From Parcubacteria group bacterium CG1_02_58_44 (GTDB lineage Bacteria; Patescibacteriota; Patescibacteriia; SG8-24): a DNA stretch of 37,828 nucleotides. The position numbers and the translations under genes are program-made. Every line of letters begins with the position of its first letter. Position 1 is the first letter of the stretch. The DNA lies in NCBI GenBank assembly GCA_001872545.1, contig MNWN01000013.1, forward strand, positions 1 to 37,828, written 5' to 3'. Positions 25,749 through 32,567 of the stretch are shown one piece after another. The notes under the pieces were generated by a model. It worked only from the letters and a program-made list of their open reading frames with translations. It did no database searches and was not told the DNA's origin.

Positions 25749-25823
25749 AGCGGGGTGGAGAAGTGGCATCTCGCGAGGCCCATAACCTCGAGATCCCGGG
25801 TTCGAATCCTGGCCCCGCCACCA
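25749..25823 (+). tRNA. Initiator tRNA-fMet (CAT)
   Basis: Complete cloverleaf with encoded CCA. Anticodon loop CCCATAA with anticodon CAT. Initiator marks are an unpaired 1-72 position (A1, C72) and an A-T pair at 11-24 in the D stem (GAGA/TCTC). T arm CCGGG-TTCGAAT-CCTGG. The anticodon stem has two rather than three consecutive G-C pairs above the loop (AGG/CCT). It is the functional copy; the duplicate at 25616 has only the 5' half. Confidence 0.93.
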
Positions 25824-25831
25824 ACAAAAGC

Positions 25832-25856
25832 GCCCGAGTTAGTCTCGGGCATTTTT
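25832..25856 (+). terminator. Terminator after tRNA-fMet
   Basis: gcccgag / ctcgggc, a perfect 7-bp stem with loop ttagt, followed by ATTTTTG, 9 nt after the tRNA CCA. Confidence 0.85.
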
Positions 25857-25940
25857 GTTGCCTGCAAAACTCCGGGCCAAGCCCCGGGGAGCGTCATTTG
25901 CGTTGGATATCAGTCCTAGAGTACGTCTCGTAGCGCAATG

Positions 25941-25966
25941 AAAAGGCGCCTCCCGAAGGAGACGCC
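25941..25966 (-). terminator. Terminator downstream of the extra tRNA-Met 3' half
   Basis: On the minus strand ggcgtctcc / ggaggcgcc pair across a TTCG tetraloop, followed by TTTT. It is 5 nt beyond the half-tRNA at 25972 and may be the original terminator of the tRNA-Met gene. Confidence 0.8.
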
Positions 25967-25971
25967 CTCTC

Positions 25972-26014
25972 TGGTAGCGAGGGTGGGAATTGAACCCACG
26001 ACCTAGGGCTTATG
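25972..26014 (-). pseudogene. Extra 3' half of tRNA-Met
   Basis: 43 bases identical to 26141-26183, the 3' part of the intact tRNA-Met from the anticodon (CATAAGCCC) to the encoded CCA. No matching 5' half precedes it; instead comes a GC-rich structured segment. It is therefore a half-gene. Its break point is again in the anticodon loop, like the tRNA-fMet half at 25616. Confidence 0.88.
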
Positions 26015-26090
26015 CGGGCGTCGCGGAGCGACGGATGTGGAGAGGTCTTGCCGCCGGGTGCGGCATGGTTCATTTCGCACAAGCCCTAGG
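26002..26090 (-). repeat. Inverted 15-bp arms enclosing two hairpins next to the half tRNA
   Basis: cctagggcttatgcg (26002-26016) and cgcacaagccctagg (26076-26090) are inverted copies with one difference (a G-T pair on the minus strand). One arm is part of the tRNA-Met 3' half. Between them lie cgtcgctccgcgacg and gccgcacccggcggc hairpins, so the RNA would fold as a closed three-way junction. Confidence 0.75.
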
Positions 26091-26111
26091 GTCCGCTTCT
26101 CTCTACATGAC

Positions 26112-26135
26112 AAAAGCCCCCATTCAGGGGCCTTT
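26112..26135 (-). terminator. Terminator after intact tRNA-Met
   Basis: On the minus strand AAAGGCCCC and GGGGGCTTT pair with one mismatch around a short loop, then TTTT. It starts 5 nt beyond the CCA of the intact tRNA. Confidence 0.75.
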
Positions 26136-26140
26136 CGTCA

Positions 26141-26217
26141 TGGTAGCGAGGGTGGGAATTGAACCCACGACCTAGGGCTTATGAGTCCCTCGCTCTAACC
26201 AACTGAGCTACCTCGCC
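26141..26217 (-). tRNA. tRNA-Met (CAT)
   Basis: Complete tRNA with encoded CCA. Acceptor GGCGAGG/CCTCGCT has a terminal G-T pair; D arm GCTC/GAGC; anticodon loop CTCATAA with CAT; the stem closing pair is an A-G mismatch; T arm GTGGG-TTCAATT-CCCAC. The paired 1-72 position makes it elongator-type. A CAT anticodon could also mean tRNA-Ile2 modified by TilS; the body looks more like Met. Promoter at 26244. Confidence 0.9.
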
Positions 26218-26243
26218 GTGGACGTTTCTTTCCGGCGCGACCA

Positions 26244-26271
26244 ATGGTACCAGACTCGGCCGGGATGGCAA
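26244..26271 (-). promoter_or_regulatory. Promoter of tRNA-Met
   Basis: On the minus strand TTGCCA, a 16-nt spacer and TACCAT, 27 nt upstream of the tRNA 5' end. Confidence 0.55.
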
Positions 26272-26328
26272 GTCCGGCTGAGGGGGCCGGACTTAATTCT
26301 TTCCGCAGTCTCATCCGCTCTCTCGCCG

Positions 26329-26589
26329 TCAGGCGGCGGAAATCGCCGGACTCTTCTTGCGTGTCTTGGTCTCGGCGACGCGCGGATTGTCGATGACTAT
26401 CTTCTTGATGAGAGTACCGAATCCGGCCTTGGAACATTCACTGCAGACGACCATTCGAAGAGGTCTTCCGCCGTCCCAATCGACTGCAACCAAAAAGCAG
26501 GTCTCGCCGGTCTTGAACTCATAGAGGCACTTGTGAAGCCTCGACTGGCAGAATCTGATCTCGTCCGAATTATGCTTCTTTTTCCTCAT
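26329..26589 (-). CDS. Small hypothetical protein with cysteine pairs
   Basis: 86 aa, start atATGagg on the minus strand, fitting the TATG rule. It has a basic N-terminus (MRKKKHNSDEIRFCQSRLHKC), a middle strand-rich part and VCSECSKAGFG, followed by a basic tail. Four Cys (two spaced pairs, C14/C20 and C49/C52 roughly) could bind a metal. A good promoter lies at 26630 with a 40-nt leader. The protein is not recognised. The overlapping plus-strand ORF at 26218 starts in the tRNA and has no such support. Confidence 0.6.
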   Translation of the reverse strand: MRKKKHNSDEIRFCQSRLHKCLYEFKTGETCFLVAVDWDGGRPLRMVVCSECSKAGFGTLIKKIVIDNPRVAETKTRKKSPAISAA

Positions 26590-26629
26590 ATTTTTGCCGA
26601 GAATACTGTTTCATCAGTTACCGGAAATG

Positions 26630-26658
26630 ACCATAGCATACCCTGCCGTTCTTTTCAA
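26630..26658 (-). promoter_or_regulatory. Promoter of the small Cys protein gene
   Basis: On the minus strand TTGAAA, a 17-nt spacer and TATGGT; the ATG lies 40 nt downstream. Confidence 0.55.
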
Positions 26659-26775
26659 GGATTAAGCCTAAAGTCAGCAGTTTGGGATTTGCTTCCGGCA
26701 GAAACCAAGGAAATTTCCACATTCAGTCGGTTGTCTAACCATTTCCCACACTCTTCAAGTCTGGTATCTTAATTC

Positions 26776-27273
26776 ATGTTTATGTTTTTGGCGGTCCATG
26801 CGACAGTTGGCGCTCTGTTGGGTAACGTGGTGGTCGATCCGGCCGCCTCTTTCTCTTTGAGCTTCGCTTCGCATTTTTTGTTGGACATGATTCCGCATGG
26901 GGATCAGTATCTTTACGATCAGTACAAGCGCGGCGATGACGTGAATCAGGCGGTCGTTCGCGTGCTGGTGGATGCCCTGATAACGGCTGTCCTGGTTTTC
27001 TTCTTGCTCAGTAACGTCACTTTTGTTTCGGAGGCTGGGGTCATCGCCGGAATAATCGGTGGCCTGTTGCCGGATCTGCTGGTCGGTCTTTTTGAGATGC
27101 TCAAGCCCAAGGGGAGAGGATGGACCGGACGTCAGCTGCTGAAGTTCAACGACCTGCATATGCGCAATCATGTTTTTCTGATCAGGCGTTTTTTTCGTGG
27201 TGACATATCGTCGAAGTTCGGTCTGGTGGTTCAGGTGCTGGTCCTCGGGCTGGTCGTACGTTGGCTGCTCTAA
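26776..27273 (+). CDS. Membrane protein with H..SH..LD..PHGD motif (YdjM/DUF457-like)
   Basis: 165 aa from the first ATG at 26776; a second ATG at 26782 (ttATG) fits the local start rule. A TATCTT box ends 5 nt before the first ATG, so the mRNA is probably leaderless. Motifs: HATVGALLG near the start and SHFLLDMIPHGDQYL, then GIIGGLLPDLLVGLFEM. His/Asp residues at membrane edges recall the YdjM-type membrane-bound metal-dependent hydrolases. The C-terminal part (NDLHMRNHVFLIRRFF, then a hydrophobic end) adds two further His. The resemblance is partial; function unknown. Confidence 0.6.
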   Translation: MFMFLAVHATVGALLGNVVVDPAASFSLSFASHFLLDMIPHGDQYLYDQYKRGDDVNQAVVRVLVDALITAVLVFFLLSNVTFVSEAGVIAGIIGGLLPDLLVGLFEMLKPKGRGWTGRQLLKFNDLHMRNHVFLIRRFFRGDISSKFGLVVQVLVLGLVVRWLL

Positions 27274-27411
27274 ATCTTGTTTTGATGCCTGTTCGAGTTG
27301 AGGGCATTTTTTGTTTGGGCAAGTAAACGACAAGACCCGACGCCCCGTTTTATATGGGACTTCGGGTCTGGTACTGCAGGAGGAAACCTCTCTTTATTTG
27401 TTGTCTGCCCT

Positions 27412-27452
27412 ACCACTCCCGACAAATCCAACCTGAATTTGCCAGGAGTGGT
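27412..27452. repeat. Long imperfect palindrome at the tRNA-Leu 3' end
   Basis: accactcc...ggagtggt pairs, with inner gacaaat/atttgcc pairing; the right arm includes the tRNA's CCA (tggt on the plus strand). It may act in tRNA 3' processing or termination, but no U-run follows in the tRNA direction. Confidence 0.5.
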
Positions 27453-27535
27453 GCCGCGGGAGGGAATTGAACCCTCATGGGGTTTCCCCCGCACGATTTT
27501 GAGTCGTGTGCGTCTGCCAATTCCGCCACCGCGGC
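27449..27535 (-). tRNA. tRNA-Leu (CAA)
   Basis: Class II tRNA with a long variable arm (CGGGGGAAACCCCATG) and encoded CCA. Acceptor GCCGCGG/CCGCGGC; anticodon stem CACGA/TCGTG around CTCAAAA gives anticodon CAA, reading UUG. The promoter on the minus strand overlaps that of parA. Confidence 0.95.
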
Positions 27536-27559
27536 CGATTCCTGTTTCGTTTATGGATC

Positions 27560-27589
27560 ATTTTAACCATCTAAAAAGCGTGTTGTCAA
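27560..27589 (-). promoter_or_regulatory. Promoter of tRNA-Leu, overlapping that of parA
   Basis: On the minus strand TTGACA (27584-27589), an 18-nt spacer and TAAAAT (27560-27565). The -35 box occupies the same bases as the parA -35 on the other strand. Confidence 0.65.
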
Positions 27590-27611
27590 AGAGGGGACCT
27601 TCCTGTACAGT
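27583..27611 (+). promoter_or_regulatory. Promoter of parAB, near-leaderless
   Basis: TTGTCA (27583-27588), a 17-nt spacer and TACAGT (27606-27611). The ATG of parA at 27622 leaves a leader of only about 4 nt. Confidence 0.65.
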
Positions 27612-27621
27612 ATATGGCGTT

Positions 27622-28392
27622 ATGGCCTGCATAATCGCCGTCGTCAACCAGAAGGGAGGGGTAGGCAAGACGACAACCGCAATTAATTTGGGGTCATATT
27701 TGGCGTCGAACGGGAAGTTCGTCCTGCTTGTGGATTTGGATCCGCAGTCTAACGCCACTTCCGGATTGGGCATCGACTCGCGCGATCTGGAGGTGGGGAC
27801 TTACGAGACACTGCTGGGAGAGAAGAGCCTTCGTGACGTAATCATTCCGACGCAGGTCGAAGGTCTGAAGTTGGTGCCGTCGACGCAGGCTCTGGCCGGA
27901 GCGGCTGTCGACCTGGTGGATATGGACAGACGAGAGCATCGGTTGGCCGATGCCCTGCTGGAGGTTCGCAATGATTTCGACTACATCATCGTCGATTGCC
28001 CTCCCTCGCTCGGCCCGCTGACCATCAACGGTTTGGTTGCAGTGGACAAGGTGCTCATTCCGGTTCAGGCCGAGTACTATGCCTTGGAGGGACTGAGTCA
28101 GCTGCTTAGGACCATCGGCATGGTTCGTCAGGCCCTCAAACCGGAACTGGAAATTTTGGGCGCCGTCCTGACCATGTTTGACGGCAGGAACCGCCTTTCG
28201 GCCGATGTCATGGCCGAACTGCATCGTTTCTTTCCCGATCGGGTCTTCAAGTCCGTCATTCCCAGGAACGTCAGGTTGGCGGAGGCTCCAAGTTTCGGTC
28301 GTCCGATAATGGAGTACGACCCCTGGTCCAAGGGAGCCAAGGCGTATGAGCGCCTGGCCAAGGAGATACTCGACCTTGAACATTCTTTTTGA
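27622..28392 (+). CDS. parA: Chromosome partitioning ATPase ParA (Soj)
   Basis: 256 aa from the ATG at 27622 (gttATGgcc); the ORF-track start at 27298 reads through tRNA-Leu and is not real. Deviant Walker A KGGVGKTTTAINLG near residue 11, Walker A' DLDPQSNATSGLG, Walker B YIIVDCPPSLGPLTINGL. No N-terminal HTH, so it is the short chromosomal type. It binds DNA unspecifically with ATP and moves ParB-bound origins. parB starts 2 nt after its stop. Both are normally near oriC, but no DnaA boxes or dnaA/gidA genes are seen here. Confidence 0.95.
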   Translation: MACIIAVVNQKGGVGKTTTAINLGSYLASNGKFVLLVDLDPQSNATSGLGIDSRDLEVGTYETLLGEKSLRDVIIPTQVEGLKLVPSTQALAGAAVDLVDMDRREHRLADALLEVRNDFDYIIVDCPPSLGPLTINGLVAVDKVLIPVQAEYYALEGLSQLLRTIGMVRQALKPELEILGAVLTMFDGRNRLSADVMAELHRFFPDRVFKSVIPRNVRLAEAPSFGRPIMEYDPWSKGAKAYERLAKEILDLEHSF

Positions 28393-28394
28393 CT

Positions 28395-29285
28395 ATGGCG
28401 ATCAGAAAAAAAACCGGATTAGGTCGCGGCCTCAGTTCGCTGATTCCGCAGACCGACGAGCCCACAAAGACAGTGGCCATTGGAGTGGCCCAGAAGGTTA
28501 CTCCAACCAGTATTGATACTGAGACGCCAGGCGTAGCCGAAATCAGCTTGAGCAAGATAGCGGCAAACCCGGATCAGCCGCGGACTTCGTTCGGTCATCA
28601 TGGCATGGAGGAACTGGCCGCATCGATCAGGGAGCATGGGGTCATACAGCCTCTAGTTTTGTCGTCAAAGTCCGACGGAAGCTACGAGATCATCGCCGGT
28701 GAGCGGAGATTTCGGGCGGCACAGCTGGCCGGGCTGAAGAGCGTACCCGCGGTCATTCGTAAGGCCGACAGTCGGGACAAGCTGGTGCTGGCCCTGATAG
28801 AGAACATACAAAGGGAGGACCTGAATCCGATCGAGGAGGCCAAGGCCTACCGTCGGCTGATTGACGAGTTCGGACTGACGCAGGAATCGGTGTCCAAGCA
28901 GGTCGGCAAGGCCCGATCGACAGTCGCCAACACGTTGCGCCTGTTGGATCTCTCGGATGAGATGATCGAGGCAGTGACGACCGGGAGGATTTCGGCCGGT
29001 GGAGCCAGGGCACTGTTGGCAATAGTGAATCCGGGTGCGCGGTTGAGGCTGTTCCGTCAGATGACGACCGGACCCGGCTTGACCGTTCGTGAAGCCGAAG
29101 AGGGTGCCAGACGGGATTCGACCAGGACCAGAAAGCTTCCGCAGATCATGGCGGCAGAGGAGGAGCTGCGGGGCAAGTTTGGGACCAGAGTCACGATTAC
29201 CGAACGTGTGGGCAAGGGAAAGGTAACGCTGCAGTTTTTCTCTGAGGAGGAATATAACGACCTGCTCGAGAAGTTGCTGGCCTAG
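28395..29285 (+). CDS. parB: Chromosome partitioning protein ParB
   Basis: 296 aa from the ATG at 28395 (actATGgcg); the ORF track uses a TTG two codons earlier inside the parA stop. N-terminal RKKTGLGRGLSSLIP is the ParA-interacting peptide. The CTP-binding ParB/Srx domain shows PDQPRTSFGHHGMEELAASIREHGVIQPL and EIIAGERRFRAAQLAGLKSVPAVIRK; ENIQREDLNPIEEAKAYRRLIDEFGLTQESVSKQVGKARSTVANTLRLL is the HTH. The C-terminal dimer domain ends FFSEEEYNDLLEKLL. No canonical parS (TGTTTCACGTGAAACA) was found by eye in the window. Confidence 0.95.
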   Translation: MAIRKKTGLGRGLSSLIPQTDEPTKTVAIGVAQKVTPTSIDTETPGVAEISLSKIAANPDQPRTSFGHHGMEELAASIREHGVIQPLVLSSKSDGSYEIIAGERRFRAAQLAGLKSVPAVIRKADSRDKLVLALIENIQREDLNPIEEAKAYRRLIDEFGLTQESVSKQVGKARSTVANTLRLLDLSDEMIEAVTTGRISAGGARALLAIVNPGARLRLFRQMTTGPGLTVREAEEGARRDSTRTRKLPQIMAAEEELRGKFGTRVTITERVGKGKVTLQFFSEEEYNDLLEKLLA

Positions 29286-29305
29286 AGTACGCTAAAATTC
29301 TACCC

Positions 29306-29443
29306 TAGAATCGATTCGTGCAGCGCATTGGCCTCTGACGTCTTCGTCAGGAACGTGGTCCGAACGTTCTCGGAAGGCAGATTGTGCAGACAGGCTCTTA
29401 GACATTAGGCAGTTAAACCGCCGTCTAGCGACGGCGGTTTTTT
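29306..29443 (+). ncRNA. Candidate small structured RNA with terminator after parB
   Basis: After parB a TAGAAT box (29306-29311) precedes about 125 nt with ctgacgtcttcgtcag and gaacg..cgttc hairpins, ending in a strong terminator. No ORF is present. The -35 is not clear, so it could instead be the 3' UTR of parAB. It does not show SRP RNA or 6S landmarks that I can recognise. Confidence 0.35.
29415..29443 (+). terminator. Intrinsic terminator after parAB
   Basis: aaaccgccgtc / gacggcggttt, a perfect 11-bp stem with loop tagc and T6. The rest of the gap up to 29686 is AT-rich and without genes. Confidence 0.9.
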
Positions 29444-29686
29444 GTCTGTTTGAAAACGTAGACGGAAAAAATGGCGTGAGTCGATCGATTGCAGGGATGA
29501 ATGTGTCGGAGTTTCCGTACTATCTATTTGTGTCAGAGAGGGAATTTCGGATTCCGGTTCGAGAAGGGTCTTATTTTTTAAGGCCTTGTTGAATTCATGA
29601 ATATTACGGCGGCAGTTGCCAATAGGTTAGAAAAATGGTAGAATTAGGCTAGAAATAGAAGAAAAATTGTAGATATTTTCAAGATT

Positions 29687-30924
29687 ATGAAGACAGGTTT
29701 TTTGGGCGATTAGGTTTTTTGTTCGGACTGCTGCTGTTGGTCGGACCGACGGCAGCCTCGGCTGAGGGTTCGGAACGGGCCTCTTTCGTTTGGTCAGAAG
29801 GCTCTTGGGCTCGTTTGGAGGACATCATCACGTTGCCGCCGATAATGGCCGACCTGGATGGCGATGGGCTGGTCGACACGCTGACCTCTGCACCTTACGG
29901 ACAGGCTCCGGTCGTAACTGTGACTTGGGGCGACGGGTATGATGCGACAGAGCTGTTGGCCTTCGATCCGGGCATGCTGAAAGGATTTGATTTGGTGGCG
30001 GCCGACCTGGACGGCGACGGTACGGCCGAGTTGGCCGTGGCTGCCGGACCGGAAACCAACGGTCATGTTCGGCTGATCGGCACTGACGGCCTGCCGAGGA
30101 TTTTTCCGGACGGGATCTTTCCGTACGGAACCGACAGCAAATCCGGTTCGTTCCTGACCGCGGGCGATGTCGACGGTGATGGCGCGATGGAACTGCTGAT
30201 CGGCTCCGGTCCGGGCAGGGAATCTAACGTTCAGGTTTGGGGCCTGGATGGGCGCGGCCTCCTGGGGGATTTTTCACCGTTCGGCGACACGACATACGGC
30301 GTACGCCTGACGACCGGTGACTTCGACGGCGACGGACGTAACGAGATCGCAGTTGCCACCGCTTTTGGCGGTGGGGAGATCGGTCTGTTCGACGGCCTGA
30401 CCTTCAGCCGACTGTCGTCCTTCCGCCCGTTCGGCGACGACTACGACGGAGGTGTCGAGCTTTCGACGGATTCTCGGTCGAACGTCGGCGACGGAACGGA
30501 CCGTTTGCTGGTCAGTCAGGTCGGTAGCTCATACGACACTCGTCCCTGGCTGCCCCAGTACGTCAGGGTGGACATCTCCGAACAGCGCCTTTATGCCTAT
30601 GAGTTCGGTCAGCTGGCCAGCACTTTTCTGGTGTCGACCGGTCTGTACGGTCATTCCACGTCGCTTGGCGAGTTCGATGCGTTGGCCAAGCCGGAGTATG
30701 TGCACTACCTGTGGTTCTATGGTGAAGGCGATCCGAACAACTACGACTTGGGTGTGATCAGGTGGAACATTCGTTTCCTGCCGCATTTCTACATTCATTA
30801 CGCGCCCTGGCACAACAATTTCGGTCGACGAATGAGCCACGGCTGCATCAACGTTAACCGCGCCAACGCCGAGTGGATCTATGGTTGGTTGAACGTCGGC
30901 ACGCCGATAACCGTAATCGAGTAA
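29687..30924 (+). CDS. Secreted FG-GAP repeat L,D-transpeptidase (apparent frameshift in signal peptide)
   Basis: The C-terminal YkuD domain (about 115 aa) has the catalytic motif SHGCINV with Cys 376 of the ORF-track numbering, preceded by RVDISEQRLYAYEFGQ and a conserved His in FYIHYAPWH. It cross-links peptidoglycan stems or attaches proteins outside the membrane. N-terminal to it are four FG-GAP/VCBS-like units (DLDGDGLVD, DLDGDGTAE, DVDGDGAME, DFDGDGRNE), calcium-binding propeller blades. The track starts at a TTG (29719). The likely true start is ATG 29687 (gattATGaag), which meets a stop after 8 codons; one more T in the T6 run at 29698-29703 restores MKTGFFGRLGFLFGLLLL..ASA, an ideal signal peptide. 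This could be a phase-variable switch, a sequencing error or true decay. Confidence 0.85.
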
Positions 30925-30928
30925 CGTT

Positions 30929-31279
30929 ATGGCTCGACAGGAGACACATCATTTAGCCGAGCAGGAGCGGTCCGACAGCCGACCTGATTTCGGCTCCGCC
31001 GAGAACGAGGGGCGTGAGTATGCACTGGAGTCTTTCGGTCACGAACTAGAAAGTCTGGCCCAAACGGAGCTGACGGCAGCCACGGAAAAGTTCGGTCCGG
31101 GTACCGTGTTGTCCCTCGCGGCGGATGAGTCGACTGACGGACTGGAGGAGCTGCCCGGACTGTGTAGTCGATTGGCCGGCTTGAGCGATGCCGAGGCGGT
31201 CGGCAATGCGCATCGTCTGAGGGAGGCTGCGGCGCGTATCAATGTCGGTCTGGATGGCGGGCCTGAAAGTGAGGACTGA
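30929..31279 (+). CDS. Hypothetical acidic helical protein
   Basis: 116 aa, start gttATGgct, 4 nt after the L,D-transpeptidase stop. The sequence is acidic and predicted helical (FGHELESLAQTELTAATEKF, LPGLCSRLAGLSDAEAVGNAHRLREAAARINV), with a polar N-terminus. No signal peptide or known motif. It is probably cotranslated with the transpeptidase upstream and the 139-aa gene 4 nt downstream. Not recognised. Confidence 0.65.
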   Translation: MARQETHHLAEQERSDSRPDFGSAENEGREYALESFGHELESLAQTELTAATEKFGPGTVLSLAADESTDGLEELPGLCSRLAGLSDAEAVGNAHRLREAAARINVGLDGGPESED

Positions 31280-31283
31280 CCAT

Positions 31284-31703
31284 ATGTCCAAGGACAAGCG
31301 AAAGAAGTTCATCGCCCTGGTCGACCGTTCCGCCCTGCAGACGCCGGAGAAGGACGAACTCAAGTGTCTGGCCGAGGCCGGCATTACGCCCGAACTCTGG
31401 CATCGGTTTGACGAACTGCTGGTGGCCGCGTTCGAGGCACGACAGGAGGCCCTCGGCGAGTACCGCCGTCTGCTCGACGACGAGGTCATCAGGTACACGA
31501 GCTCGTACGAGAGGAAAAAGCGGGCCATGGACCAGAAGATGCGCGTGGAGCTGGCACGGCTCGGCGACGGCGACCGGGACGGACACGACCGCCTGTGGGA
31601 CGAGTACCACGACAGGATACGCAAACTGCAAAAAAATCTGCTGGCGGAAATGAAGGAGACTTCGCGGACCACGCTGCTTCAGTCCGTATCGGCCATTCCG
31701 TAG
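31284..31703 (+). CDS. Hypothetical helical protein
   Basis: 139 aa from the ATG at 31284 (catATGtcc); the ORF-track start at 31242 overlaps the previous gene. Almost entirely helical and charged: KDKRKKFIALVDRSALQTPEKDELKCLAEAGITPELWHRFDELL, then a long heptad-like stretch RQEALGEYRRLLDDEVIRYTSSYERKKRAMDQKMRVELARL suggestive of a coiled coil. No signal peptide. It forms a tight three-gene group with the transpeptidase and the 116-aa gene. Function unknown. Confidence 0.7.
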   Translation: MSKDKRKKFIALVDRSALQTPEKDELKCLAEAGITPELWHRFDELLVAAFEARQEALGEYRRLLDDEVIRYTSSYERKKRAMDQKMRVELARLGDGDRDGHDRLWDEYHDRIRKLQKNLLAEMKETSRTTLLQSVSAIP

Positions 31704-31760
31704 CGTGTTCTGGCGTGGTAACCTTGGGGTAACGCGAATAATTTTTCTTAGTCACATGTT

Positions 31761-32504
31761 ATGCAGAAAGTAGCTTCCATCCTGAAGTCGATCGGTCTGC
31801 AGGGGAGCGAGATCAGCACCTACATCGCCGCCCTGGAGTGCGGACCGAGCACCGTCATCGACCTGTCCAAGCAGTCGAAGCTGTCGCGTCAGGCGACCTA
31901 TATGGCAATCCAGTTGCTAGAGGAACGCGGGTTGATGTCGAGCGTCATGCGTGGCAAGAGACGTTTCTTTACGGCCGAATCGCCGGATAAGCTGCTGTCG
32001 TACGCCAAGCGCAAGGACGTCGAGTTGCACGACCGGGTGAGCGAGTTGGAACGAATCCTGCCGGACCTGCAGCTGCGGGTCGGCGGCGAGCGGCCGGTGG
32101 TTCGGGTATTCGAGGGCAAGGAGGCGATCAAGGCCATTATCCAGGACATGCTGCAGTCTCCGGAGAAGGAATCCTACGAGATCACCGACCTCGACGCCAT
32201 GTACCAGGTGCTGACGCCGGATGACCTGAAGGAACTGCGCGGGACCGTGCGCCGCACAGGACTCAAGATCTACGCTTTCCTTTCGGGCACTCCCGGCGAA
32301 GGAGACAGGGTCATCAGCGATCAGCATGTCTTTTTGCATGACGAAGGCGACAAGAACTTCGGCTGCAATATCGGCATCTACGGAAACCGGCTGGTCGGCG
32401 TGACCTTCCAGGGCAAGATGTATTCGGTCTCGATCGACAGCGAACCGTTGGTCAGGGCCATGCGGATACTTTTCAGGCACGCCCTCAAGGGCATGAAGAA
32501 GTAG
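31761..32504 (+). CDS. TrmB-family transcriptional regulator
   Basis: 247 aa. N-terminal winged HTH (LKSIGLQGSEISTYIAALECGPSTVIDLSKQSKLSRQATYMAIQLLEERGLMS) and wing GKRRFFTAESPDKLL, then a coiled linker (RVSELERILPDLQL) and a C-terminal sensor-like domain with VVRVFEGKEAIKAIIQDML. TrmB proteins of archaea sense sugars; CPR bacteria often carry shorter relatives whose ligands are unknown. The upstream region has a direct repeat ggtaac-cttg-gggtaac at 31717-31733, a possible operator but unsupported by a second site. A terminator follows at 32537. Confidence 0.82.
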   Translation: MQKVASILKSIGLQGSEISTYIAALECGPSTVIDLSKQSKLSRQATYMAIQLLEERGLMSSVMRGKRRFFTAESPDKLLSYAKRKDVELHDRVSELERILPDLQLRVGGERPVVRVFEGKEAIKAIIQDMLQSPEKESYEITDLDAMYQVLTPDDLKELRGTVRRTGLKIYAFLSGTPGEGDRVISDQHVFLHDEGDKNFGCNIGIYGNRLVGVTFQGKMYSVSIDSEPLVRAMRILFRHALKGMKK

Positions 32505-32536
32505 GTTGGAAGGCGGAAATTTGATGGTCATCAGAA

Positions 32537-32567
32537 GGCTCGGCCGTATTGTGGTCGGGCCTTTTTT
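32537..32567 (+). terminator. Terminator after trmB-like gene
   Basis: ggctcggcc / ggtcgggcc pair over 9 bp (two wobble pairs) with a 7-nt loop, followed by TTTTTT. Confidence 0.85.

Noticed and set aside
25616-26217. Split, trans-spliced tRNA genes as in some archaea
   Set aside because: Both Met tRNAs also exist as intact genes, and the sequences next to the two halves are not complementary to each other.
26218-26772. 184-aa plus-strand ORF next to tRNA-Met
   Set aside because: It starts right at the tRNA 5' end, has no motif and overlaps a better-supported minus-strand gene with a promoter.
27298-27621. Extended N-terminus of ParA in the ORF track
   Set aside because: It reads through tRNA-Leu and the promoters; ATG 27622 gives the normal ParA N-terminus.
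27622-29686. Replication origin near parAB
   Set aside because: No DnaA-box cluster, parS site or dnaA/dnaN/gidA genes are visible.
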